Source of the DNA: Limnochorda pilosa
GTDB lineage: Bacteria; Bacillota; Limnochordia; Limnochordales; Limnochordaceae
Direction of reading: 5' to 3'
Length of the DNA: 64,000 bases
Assembly: GCF_001544015.1 (NCBI RefSeq)
Contig: NZ_AP014924.1
Span: forward strand, 1 to 64,000
In this document: in pieces, positions 30,373 through 38,363 of the stretch
How the letters are laid out: every line of letters begins with the position of its first letter
Numbering within the stretch: the stretch's first letter is position 1
Translations under genes and position numbers: made by a program
Notes under the pieces: generated by a model
The model's database searches: none
What the model was told of the DNA's origin: nothing
What the model saw: only the letters and a program-made list of their open reading frames with translations

Positions 30373-31650
30373 TCAGCGCTCCTCGGCCAGTGCCCGATTC
30401 ACCTGGTCAGCAGCCGCATCCAGGTAGGACTGGACGCCCGTCTGGTCCAAGGTACCGTCCACGTAGGCGGTGAGGACGTTGCGGAACTCCCCCATGACGG
30501 CGTTCTCGATGCTGCCCCAGGTAGCCAGGGGCGGGTAGGCAGTGGCGTAGGAGAGCGTCGTCTTGAAGACGTGCCACACGCCTTGCTCGTAGTAGGGGTC
30601 GTCGTATGCGGCCAGCGCGGCCGGCAGCATGTGGCTCAGGTTCTTGGTGTAGTCCACCAGGTTGTCATCGCGGAGGAGGAACTGGATCCACTTCTTGGCC
30701 GCTTCCTGGTTGGGACTCTGCCGGAGGATCACCAGGTTGCTCCCACCCGAGAAGGCTGCCCGCCCCGTCGGACCAGCGGGCGGCTCCACGATCCCGTAGT
30801 TCAGGGTAGGGTTCTCCACCTCGATGTTGGCGATGTTCCAGGGCCCCATGAACGCCATGGCCACGTTGCCGTTGATGAAGGCCGCGTCCGCCTGCGGCTG
30901 GTTGTACTCGGCGGTCGCGCGGGAGGCGAGTCCCAGCCGCACCAGGTTCACGTAGTACTCCATGGCGCTCACGCCGGCGGGGCCGTTGAAGACCGCCCGC
31001 CGGGCCTGCGCGTCCACCAGGTCGCCCCCGTTGGCCCAGAGGATGATGGCCCAGTTGTGGATGAGGTCCCAGGCGTTGGTCCCAGCGATGGCGATGGCGC
31101 TTCCCTCGCCGTGGGTAGCCACGAGCCGCTTGCCGACCTCCACCAGTTCATCGTAGGTCTGGGGCGGTTCCACCCCGGCGGCAGCGAACATGTCCTTGTT
31201 GTAGAAGAGCGCCCGAGTCTCGGCGAACCACGGAACACCGTAGTAGTTGCCCTTGTAGGTCGTCGACTCCAGGTTGGCAGCCATGAAGGCCTCGGGTCCG
31301 CCGAACTCGTTGATGTCGATCCGGCTCACGCCGCCCGTGGCCGCAAACTGAGGGTTCCACGTGGTCCCGGCCTGGAAAACGTCCACGCCCTCCCCGGTGA
31401 TGAGGGCGGTCGAAATGCGCGTCCAGGCTGCGTCCCATCCGACGACCTCATAGTTCACGCGAATGCCGGTTTCCTGGTAGAACTCCTCCGTCTTCGCGTC
31501 GAGCCACGGGACGTGCGTTTCATCCGGAGCGTTGGGCATGGCCCAGAAGGTGATCTCCTGGGCAGCCACGACGGGAGTCAGGGCGACGGCGAAAGCAGCC
31601 AAGAACAGGAGCCCCAGCCGGCCGCGCAACGGACGATGGCCTCTCTGCAC
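30373..31650 (-). CDS. ABC sugar transporter substrate-binding protein
   Basis: 425-residue extracellular solute-binding protein of family 1 (MalE/UgpB type). A signal peptide with an Arg-rich start and hydrophobic core ends at about TPVVAA-QE. There is no lipobox cysteine, so anchoring is by other means or the protein is free. The fold-typical YYGVPWFAETRALFYNKDMFAAAGVEPPQTYDELVEVGKRL region is present. GTG start, 8 nt after AAAGGAGG. It sits between the permease genes and the GH1 gene, suggesting a beta-glycoside or short oligosaccharide as ligand. Confidence 0.92.
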   Translation of the reverse strand: MQRGHRPLRGRLGLLFLAAFAVALTPVVAAQEITFWAMPNAPDETHVPWLDAKTEEFYQETGIRVNYEVVGWDAAWTRISTALITGEGVDVFQAGTTWNPQFAATGGVSRIDINEFGGPEAFMAANLESTTYKGNYYGVPWFAETRALFYNKDMFAAAGVEPPQTYDELVEVGKRLVATHGEGSAIAIAGTNAWDLIHNWAIILWANGGDLVDAQARRAVFNGPAGVSAMEYYVNLVRLGLASRATAEYNQPQADAAFINGNVAMAFMGPWNIANIEVENPTLNYGIVEPPAGPTGRAAFSGGSNLVILRQSPNQEAAKKWIQFLLRDDNLVDYTKNLSHMLPAALAAYDDPYYEQGVWHVFKTTLSYATAYPPLATWGSIENAVMGEFRNVLTAYVDGTLDQTGVQSYLDAAADQVNRALAEER

Positions 31651-31761
31651 GACAGATACCCTCCTTTACTTGAAGAACCATGGTTTCCTTCCCCTGCTCG
31701 CGGTCGCCAGCCGCACGACGGCATCTTTCACCCACTTTCGGCGCGGCACGGGAGGGAGGGG

Positions 31762-32676
31762 TCAGCCCTTCGTCGCTCCCGCCACCAGGCCTTCGACGAT
31801 GTAGCGCTGCATGAGCGTGAAGAGCACGACCACCGGGATGGTGACCAGGACCGATGCGGCCATCATGCCGGTCCACCTGGCTTCCTGGGCGGTGATGTAC
31901 TCCAGCAGCCCGATGGCCACGGTGCGGGTGTTGCGTCCGGTGAGGACCGAGGCGAAGAGTACCTCGTTCCAGCCCATGATGAACGCGTAGATGCCCACCG
32001 CGGCCAGACCAGGACGCGCCAGGGGGAAGATCACCGAGAAGAGCGTCCGCAACCTGCTCGCCCCATCGATCTGGGCCTGTTCGTCGAGCTCCTTCGGAAT
32101 GGTGTCGAGGAAGGTCCGGAGCATGACAATGGAGAAGGGCAGGGCGAAGGAGGTGTACGTCAGGATCATCCCGGGGTACGTGTCGCGGAGTTGGACGCCG
32201 AAGCTCCGGTTGATCCAGGTGAAGAGGATGAAGTAAGGGATCAAGAAGAGGATGCCCGGCAGCATCTGCGTGGACAGTACCGAGACGACGTACACGTGGC
32301 GCCCGGGAAAGGCGAAGCGGCTCAGCGCGTAGGCCGCCAGGAACGCCAGCGCCGTTGCGATCAGCATGGTACCACCGCTGATCATCAGGCTGTGCTCGAA
32401 GTAGTCCAGCATGCGCACGGTCCGGTTGACGTTCTGGTAGTTCTCCAGGGTGAAGGTCCTCGGGATCCAGGTTGGCTCCAGGCCTGGGCGGGTCACATCG
32501 GCGCCCTGGAGCTCCACCGAGGTCTTGAAGGAGCCCGACACCATCCAGCCGTACGGCAGCAGGACAACCAGCAGCACCAAAGCGATGGCGGCGTAGAAGA
32601 GCCCCGCCCCGACGAACCGCCGGAGGCGCCTCCTTCGGCGCCCTGTGGTCTTCCGCTGCCTCGTCTGCTCGCTCAC
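31762..32676 (-). CDS. ABC sugar transporter permease, MalG type
   Basis: 304-residue inner-membrane permease with six predicted helices. The cytoplasmic coupling (EAA) loop is DEQAQIDGASRLRTLFSVIFPLARP, which contacts the ATPase. The C-terminal QRYIVEGLVAGATKG is typical of MalG-like CUT1 permeases. GTG at 32676 preceded by GGTGAGGTGG is preferred over an in-frame start 16 codons earlier that would overlap the upstream permease. It pairs with the MalF-type permease encoded 10 nt upstream. Confidence 0.92.
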   Translation of the reverse strand: MSEQTRQRKTTGRRRRRLRRFVGAGLFYAAIALVLLVVLLPYGWMVSGSFKTSVELQGADVTRPGLEPTWIPRTFTLENYQNVNRTVRMLDYFEHSLMISGGTMLIATALAFLAAYALSRFAFPGRHVYVVSVLSTQMLPGILFLIPYFILFTWINRSFGVQLRDTYPGMILTYTSFALPFSIVMLRTFLDTIPKELDEQAQIDGASRLRTLFSVIFPLARPGLAAVGIYAFIMGWNEVLFASVLTGRNTRTVAIGLLEYITAQEARWTGMMAASVLVTIPVVVLFTLMQRYIVEGLVAGATKG

Positions 32677-32686
32677 GCTTTCCACC

Positions 32687-33667
32687 TCACCTGTCTGCCG
32701 GGGCGCTCTCGCTTCGGAGGACACGCAGGTACAGGACGGTGAAGAGGAGCATCACGGCCATCAAGGCCAGGGACATGGCCGAGCCCACGCCGAAGGCGAA
32801 GGTGGTGAAGCTCTCGCGCTGGATGAGGGTCGAGGGGACGTCTGCCGCCAGCCCCGGGTCCTTCCCGAGCATGACGAAGAACTGGTTGAACGCGTTGTAG
32901 TTCCAGAGGACCGACATCAGGATCAAGGTGCGGCTGACGGGTGCCAGAAGCGGCAGGATAACGTAGCGGAAGCGCTGCCAGGGGCTTGCGCCGTCGATGT
33001 GGGCCGCCTCGTGCAGCTCGGCCGGGATGCTCTGAAGACCCGCCATCAGGATCAGGGCAGCGAAGGGCCAGCCCTTCCAGATGGCGGCCACCATCACGGC
33101 ATAGAGAGACTTGCTTCCCACCAGCCAGATGGTGGGCTCCTCGATGATCCCCAGCGCGAGCAGCCACTTGTTCACCAGACCGATCCGGGCCTGGAAGATG
33201 AATCGCCAGACGCTGAACGCCACCGAGTCCGGCGTGATGTACGGGAGGAGCACGAGGCCACGCACCAGGCTCCTGCCCGGGAAGGGCCGGTTCAGCAGCA
33301 GTGCCGCCGCCATACCGATGACGTAGCCCACCAGGATCGTCACCGCGCCGAAATAGGTCACGTTCCACAGGGAGCGCCAGAAACGGGCACCCAGGCGGGT
33401 AGCGGGATCGAAGCCCTCCACGAAGTTCCGGAAGCCGACCCACGGGGCCTCCGTCCATTGGGCCACCGTGAAGAGGTTGACGTCCTTGAAACTGACGACG
33501 AACCCCGAGAGCATGGGGATGTAGTGGACGAGCAGCATGCCCAGGACGGCGGGGAGGATGAGCCCGTACGCCATCGCGTTGCGGCGGACGCGGCGACCGA
33601 CCTCAGCCACCGGGCTGATCCCGAAAGGATCACGTTCCACCGGGATGCGTGCCGTTCGCTCCTTCAT
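32687..33667 (-). CDS. ABC sugar transporter permease, MalF/UgpA type
   Basis: 326-residue permease with six predicted helices. A short cytoplasmic N-terminus rich in Arg is followed by LILPAVLGMLLVHYIPMLSGFVVSF. The coupling loop is HEAAHIDGASPWQRFRYVILPLLAP. It forms a heterodimer with the next-encoded MalG-type permease. It starts 32 nt after the end of the lacI-like regulator gene, so all five genes of the operon are closely packed. No ATP-binding subunit gene is present here. Confidence 0.92.
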   Translation of the reverse strand: MKERTARIPVERDPFGISPVAEVGRRVRRNAMAYGLILPAVLGMLLVHYIPMLSGFVVSFKDVNLFTVAQWTEAPWVGFRNFVEGFDPATRLGARFWRSLWNVTYFGAVTILVGYVIGMAAALLLNRPFPGRSLVRGLVLLPYITPDSVAFSVWRFIFQARIGLVNKWLLALGIIEEPTIWLVGSKSLYAVMVAAIWKGWPFAALILMAGLQSIPAELHEAAHIDGASPWQRFRYVILPLLAPVSRTLILMSVLWNYNAFNQFFVMLGKDPGLAADVPSTLIQRESFTTFAFGVGSAMSLALMAVMLLFTVLYLRVLRSESAPADR

Positions 33668-33699
33668 TCCACCCGTTCCCCCGCCTGACGTTCTCCCGC

Positions 33700-34683
33700 T
33701 CAGGCCGATCCTCGCTCCACCAGTTGGGTGTCCAGGAGGACCCGCTCGGTCTCGAGCTGCTCGCCCGCCGCCAGGCGGACGACCATGCGAAACGCGATCG
33801 CGCCCATCTCGGCGATGGGCTGGCGCACCGTGGTGAGCGGCGGCACTGCCGTGGCCGCCAGAGGAAGATCGTCGAAGCCCATGACGGCCACGTCTCCCGG
33901 CACCGAGAGCCCGTGCTCGTGTAGGGCGGTCACGGCACCCATCGCCATCAGGTCATTGGCGCAGAAGAGCGCCCGAGGGAGCTTCTCCCCTGAGATCAGC
34001 CGCTCCGCCACCAGCCGGTATCCGGTCGGCTGGGTGAAGTCGCCCTCCCACACGAGCTCGGGGCTCAGCTCGCGGCCGGCTTCCTGCAGTGCCAGTCGGG
34101 CTCCTCTGATCCGATCGACGGCGGACTGGATCGACGCCGGGCCCGTGATCAGGCCGATGCTCTCGTATCCCTTGGAGAGCAGGTACTGAACTGCCCGGTG
34201 GGCGCCGCGAAGGTTGTCCACTCCCACGTGGGGGTAGCGGCTCCCGGCGCTGCGGTGATCGACCACCACCATCGGAGGTCCACCCTCGGTCCGGGTGAGG
34301 GCATCTTCCTCACCGTGGCGAGGGGTGATCACCACCAGACCCGCGACCTGATTGGCCTGGAGGACCCGTTCGGCCACGTTCTGCTGGGATCGGCCCTCGG
34401 TCGTGTAGAGTACCAAGTCGTATCCGCGCGCGAAGGCTTCTTGCTCGACGCCCATGAGCACCGCACAGTAGAAAGGAGAGCTGACGTTAGGGACCAGCAG
34501 CGCGACCACACGAGACGTGCTGCGGTTTCCTCGAGGACGAGCGGCGACGTAGCCCACCCGCTGCATCGTCTCTTCCACCCGGCGACGCATGTCTGGGCTC
34601 ACGTGGGGATGGCCGTTCAAGACCCGCGAGACGGTTGCAGGGCTCACGCCGGCCAGGGTGGCCACCTGCCGAAGACTAGCCAT
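33700..34683 (-). CDS. LacI-family transcriptional regulator
   Basis: 327 residues. The N-terminal helix-turn-helix LRQVATLAGVSPATVSRVLN (residues 4-23) includes the hinge-side pattern of the LacI family. The C-terminal periplasmic-binding-protein-like domain begins VVALLVPNVSSPFYCAVLMGVEQ and would bind a sugar effector. It is the first gene of the minus-strand sugar operon and probably represses it, itself included, until the sugar is present. A GAAAC-type dyad overlaps its start codon. Confidence 0.93.
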   Translation of the reverse strand: MASLRQVATLAGVSPATVSRVLNGHPHVSPDMRRRVEETMQRVGYVAARPRGNRSTSRVVALLVPNVSSPFYCAVLMGVEQEAFARGYDLVLYTTEGRSQQNVAERVLQANQVAGLVVITPRHGEEDALTRTEGGPPMVVVDHRSAGSRYPHVGVDNLRGAHRAVQYLLSKGYESIGLITGPASIQSAVDRIRGARLALQEAGRELSPELVWEGDFTQPTGYRLVAERLISGEKLPRALFCANDLMAMGAVTALHEHGLSVPGDVAVMGFDDLPLAATAVPPLTTVRQPIAEMGAIAFRMVVRLAAGEQLETERVLLDTQLVERGSA

Positions 34684-34707
34684 GAAACATGCCCTCCAGT
34701 CGTTTCA
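34683..34707. promoter_or_regulatory. Possible LacI-type operator at lacI start
   Basis: Inverted arms TGAAAC (34683-34688) and GTTTCA (34702-34707) are separated by 13 nt, overlapping the lacI start codon. A further GTTTCC lies at 34734-34739. The arms equal the half-sites of typical LacI/CcpA operators, but the spacer is longer than the usual 0-2 nt, so this is tentative. The 151-nt divergent region to the next gene has no clear -35/-10 pair. Confidence 0.3.
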
Positions 34708-34834
34708 GGAACACATTCCACGTGTCTCTGGATGTTTCCTGCTCAAGTGTCTCCTTCGCTTGACGGCAGGCGCAAACTTGACCCTGAGGTTCACGATCGA
34801 AAGGTCACCTCGTCTGAAAGGATCATTTCCACCG

Positions 34835-35863
34835 ATGACGAATCCAGATCATACTGTTGGAATTCCACGGGAGGTGGCAGCAATCAGGCGCGTTGGTACG
34901 GTTCTGGCTATAGCGTTCGCGCTCACTTTCGCAATCGCCCCGGACGCCGCTTCGGCTCAGGGCCAGGTAACCCGGATCTCCATTGCCACCGGCACCACGG
35001 GTGGCGTCTACTATCCCTTCGGGGGCGCCCTGGCCGAGATCTGGAACCGGGCGGTGCCCGGCGTGGAGGCGGTGGCGGAGGCCACGGGGGCCTCGGCCCA
35101 GAACCTGCGCCAGATCGCGGCGGGGCAGAGTCAGGTGGCCATCGCCCAGGGCGACGTGGTGTACAATGCCGCCCACGGCGAGGGCCAGTTCGAGGGACGA
35201 CCTATCGAGACCCGCGCCCTCATGGTGATCTACCCGAACGTCTACCATTCGGTGAGCCTCAAGTCCATCGCGCAGCGGCTGGGGCTCACGCGGATCGCCG
35301 ACGTCAAGGGTCATCGCTACTCGGTAGGGCCGCCGGGGAGCGGCAACGAGGTGACCACGAGCCAGATCTTCCAGGCCCTCGGCATGACCTACGACGACAT
35401 CAAGGTGCAGCGGCTCTCGTACGCCGAGACGGCGCGGGCGCTCCGGGAGGGACGCCTTGACGCGGGCTCCTGGTTCGTGGGCTTGGGCAATGCCACCCTG
35501 CAGGAGTTGGACGCCACCAACCCGGTTGCGCTGCTTTCCATCGCAGCGGAGGACCAGGCGAAAGTCCTCGAGGCGTTTCCCTACTACACGGCCTTCACCA
35601 TCCCGGGCGGTACCTACCCCTCGGTGAAGGAAGACGTGGAGACGATCGCTGTCTGGAACATCATCGTCGTCCCTGCCGACTTGCCCGACGACCTGGCGTA
35701 CCAGCTCGCGAAGGCCGCGTACGAGAACGTGGACTACTTGGCCAAGGTCTACCCGCCCGGGGCACCCTACGTGACGCTCGAGAACCTGGCCAAGAGCCCC
35801 GTGCCCGTGCACCCCGGCGTGCTCCGGTATCTACAGGAGCAGGGCGTGGAGCTGTCCCGGTAG
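34835..35863 (+). CDS. TAXI-family TRAP transporter substrate-binding protein
   Basis: 342-residue periplasmic-type binding protein of the TAXI (TRAP-associated extracytoplasmic immunogenic) family. The hydrophobic signal (GTVLAIAFALTFAIAPDAASA-QG) is followed by the family start ISIATGTTGGVYYPFGGALAEIWN. Known TAXI members bind amino acids or small carboxylates such as glutamate. ATG with AAAGGA 12 nt upstream is chosen; a GTG 13 codons later would give a more typical signal-peptide length. First gene of a five-gene operon with DUF1850, TRAP permease, acyl-CoA synthetase and AtoE-like genes. Confidence 0.9.
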   Translation: MTNPDHTVGIPREVAAIRRVGTVLAIAFALTFAIAPDAASAQGQVTRISIATGTTGGVYYPFGGALAEIWNRAVPGVEAVAEATGASAQNLRQIAAGQSQVAIAQGDVVYNAAHGEGQFEGRPIETRALMVIYPNVYHSVSLKSIAQRLGLTRIADVKGHRYSVGPPGSGNEVTTSQIFQALGMTYDDIKVQRLSYAETARALREGRLDAGSWFVGLGNATLQELDATNPVALLSIAAEDQAKVLEAFPYYTAFTIPGGTYPSVKEDVETIAVWNIIVVPADLPDDLAYQLAKAAYENVDYLAKVYPPGAPYVTLENLAKSPVPVHPGVLRYLQEQGVELSR

Positions 35864-35866
35864 GCG

Positions 35867-36370
35867 ATGCGGCCCCGCTCGGTCTGGGCGGCCTTGGCCC
35901 TCGCGGTCTGGGCCGCCCTCGCGCCCTCCTGGCCGGTGGCCAGGCCGGCTTTGGTGGTGCGGCATGAGGGCAGGCCCGTGCTGGTGCTGCCCGTGGAGCC
36001 GGGGGAGCGGGTGGGCCTCCGCTTCATCCACTCGGTGGACGGCCTGCCCGTGGAGGACTGGTACGAAGTGCGTCCCGATGGGCTGATGGAGGTGGAGAGC
36101 CGCCTCCTTTCGTTCGGGACGGGGATGGGTCAGATCCCGGGCCAAGGTCATGCCGTGGAAGACGGGCCCTGGCTGCGGGTGACCGGCCTGGAGCGTCCCA
36201 TCGGTGTGCTCCGCCTGAGAGTGGGACCCTCGGAAGTGGATCACACCCTGCTCTATCGCGGAGGGGAGATCCCGCTCTCGGCCCGGTGGGCGGGTGAGGC
36301 GCTCACCCTGGAGGCCGGACGGGCGCCGCTCTGGGCGGCTCGTGGGTACGGTTGGGGGGATCGCCGATGA
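35867..36370 (+). CDS. DUF1850 protein of TAXI-TRAP operon
   Basis: 167-residue DUF1850 protein with an N-terminal hydrophobic segment (residues 6-25) that is probably a signal or anchor. The domain hallmark is the segment VGLRFIHSVDGLPVEDWYEV. DUF1850 genes regularly sit between TAXI binding proteins and fused TRAP permeases, and a second such arrangement occurs in this window, so a role in that transporter is likely but undefined. It starts 3 nt after the binding-protein stop and ends overlapping the permease start (ATGA), consistent with tight translational coupling. Confidence 0.82.
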   Translation: MRPRSVWAALALAVWAALAPSWPVARPALVVRHEGRPVLVLPVEPGERVGLRFIHSVDGLPVEDWYEVRPDGLMEVESRLLSFGTGMGQIPGQGHAVEDGPWLRVTGLERPIGVLRLRVGPSEVDHTLLYRGGEIPLSARWAGEALTLEAGRAPLWAARGYGWGDRR

Positions 36371-38328
36371 GCGCGGACCGTCGGAGCATGAACGAGCAGG
36401 AGCACCAGGCCGTCGACGCGTGGGTGCTCCGCAAGTGGGGCGCGGGGCCGGTTGCCCAGGCGGTGCGCCGGGCATACCTGGCGGTGGCCGTGGCGCTGGG
36501 CGTCTACGCCGTCCTCTCCGTGAGCGCCCTCAGCCTCGACTCCTACCTGCAGCGGGTCTGGTACCTGCTCTTCATCCTGGTGCTGGTCTTCCTGGTGGAG
36601 CCCGCCCGCGCCGGAGGGGCGGGCCGCCGACCTGCCGCTCTGGCCCTGGACATGCTCCTCCTGGCCGCCTCGGTGACCGTCAGCCTCTACATCGTGGTGG
36701 ACTACGACGGCATCATCTGGCGGATGGGACTCCCCAGCTCCATGGATGTCGTCATGGGGACCGTCGCCCTCCTGGTCCTCCTGGAGGCGACCCGGCGGGC
36801 GGTGGGCTGGTCCATGGCGGTCATCGTCCTCCTCTTTCTCGCCTACGCCTACCTGGGCGGGTACGTGCCCGGCTTCTTCGGCCACATGGGCTACTCGCAC
36901 GCCCGGATCATCAACCAGCTCTACCTCTTCCAGGAGGGCATCTACGGCGTGCCGCTGGGGGTGGCTTCCACCTACGTCTTCCTCTTCGTCCTCTTCGGCG
37001 GGTTCCTGGAGAAGACGGGCGCGGGGGCCTTCTTCATCGACCTGGCCTATTCCCTCACCGGGCGGGCCCGGGGCGGGCCGGCGAAGGCGGCGGTGGTCTC
37101 CAGCGCGCTCATGGGGAGCATCTCGGGCAGTGCCATCGCCAACGTAGTGACCACCGGTGCCTTCACCATCCCCATGATGAAGCGGGTGGGCTACGAGCCC
37201 CACGAGGCCGCCGGGGTGGAGGCGGCGGCCAGTACGGGCGGCCAGGTGCTCCCGCCCGTGATGGGCGCGGGAGCCTTCCTCATGGCTGAGTTCACGGGGA
37301 TCCCCTACCTGGAGATCGTCAAGGTCTCCATCATTCCGGCGCTCATGTACTTCGCCGTGGTCTTCCTCTTCGTGGACATCGTCGCCCGCCGGAAGGGCAT
37401 CCGGGGATTGGCCGCGGAGGAGATCCCTCGGCTCCGGGCGACCTTGGCCGAAGGGTTCCACTACCTGATCCCCATGGTCGCGCTGGTGTACATGCTCTTC
37501 CGCATGTATACGGCCCTCCAGGCAGGCACCTACGCCCTGGCCCTGCTGGTGGTGGTGGCCATGCTGCGGGCCGCTAGCCGGCTCAGCCTTCGCGATGTGC
37601 TGGATGCGTTCCGCTCGGCGGCCAAGAGCGCCCTCATGGTGTCGGTGGCCACCGCCGCCGCCGGCATCATCGTGGGCGTGGTGGGGCTCACGGGCCTGGG
37701 GCTCAAGTTCAGCGGTCTCATGCTCTCCTTCTCGGGCAACAACCTGCTCCTGGCCTTGATCCTCATCGCGCTCGCCTCGCTGGTGCTGGGGATGGGACTG
37801 CCGGTGACGGCCTCGTACGTGGTGCTCATCGTCCTGGCGGGGCCGGCGCTTCAGGAGATGGGGCTCGGGCCCCTCACCGCCCACATGATCGTCTTCTGGC
37901 TGAGCCAGGACTCCAACGTGACGCCGCCGGTGGCCCTGGCCGCTTTCGCCGCGGCGGGCATCGCCGGAGCCAGCCCCATGCGCACCGGCATGGCTGGCTG
38001 GAAGTACGCCAAGGGCCTCTACCTCATCCCGCTCCTGATGGCCTACACACCGCTTCTCCTGAATGGACCGCCGCTCGCGGTGGTCCAGGCGGTGGTGAGC
38101 GGGCTCCTGGGGCTGGTGGCCTTCGCCGTCTTCCTGGAGGGATACCTGGTGCGACCGGTCACCCTCTTCGAGCGAGGGCTCCTGGCCGTGGCGACGGTGG
38201 GGCTCCTCACGCCGCAGAGGTGGCTGGACTTCGTGGGCATGGCGGTGATCGCCGGCTTCCTCGTCTCTCAACTCTGGTTCCGGCGACCGCCTGGGATCGA
38301 ACAGGCTTCATCCGCTGCCGGTGACTGA
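36367..38328 (+). CDS. TRAP transporter permease, fused small and large subunits
   Basis: 653-residue membrane protein. The N-terminal about 190 residues correspond to the four-helix DctQ part. The rest is the DctM-type transport domain with conserved VFLFVLFGGFLEKTGAGAFFIDLA and the glycine-rich GSISGSAIANVVTTGAFTIPMMKR loop, typical of TAXI-type fused permeases. TRAP systems are secondary transporters that use a sodium gradient and a binding protein, not ATP. Start ATG overlaps the DUF1850 stop. Followed after 35 nt by the acyl-CoA synthetase gene. Confidence 0.92.
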   Translation: MSADRRSMNEQEHQAVDAWVLRKWGAGPVAQAVRRAYLAVAVALGVYAVLSVSALSLDSYLQRVWYLLFILVLVFLVEPARAGGAGRRPAALALDMLLLAASVTVSLYIVVDYDGIIWRMGLPSSMDVVMGTVALLVLLEATRRAVGWSMAVIVLLFLAYAYLGGYVPGFFGHMGYSHARIINQLYLFQEGIYGVPLGVASTYVFLFVLFGGFLEKTGAGAFFIDLAYSLTGRARGGPAKAAVVSSALMGSISGSAIANVVTTGAFTIPMMKRVGYEPHEAAGVEAAASTGGQVLPPVMGAGAFLMAEFTGIPYLEIVKVSIIPALMYFAVVFLFVDIVARRKGIRGLAAEEIPRLRATLAEGFHYLIPMVALVYMLFRMYTALQAGTYALALLVVVAMLRAASRLSLRDVLDAFRSAAKSALMVSVATAAAGIIVGVVGLTGLGLKFSGLMLSFSGNNLLLALILIALASLVLGMGLPVTASYVVLIVLAGPALQEMGLGPLTAHMIVFWLSQDSNVTPPVALAAFAAAGIAGASPMRTGMAGWKYAKGLYLIPLLMAYTPLLLNGPPLAVVQAVVSGLLGLVAFAVFLEGYLVRPVTLFERGLLAVATVGLLTPQRWLDFVGMAVIAGFLVSQLWFRRPPGIEQASSAAGD

Positions 38329-38363
38329 CCCGCTCGCGGGAACCGACTGGGAGGTGAAACCCC

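Noticed and set aside
36253-38271. Minus-strand frame of 672 codons opposite the TRAP permease
   Set aside because: His/Glu/Arg-rich antisense product without recognisable domains. The sense strand encodes a clear permease.
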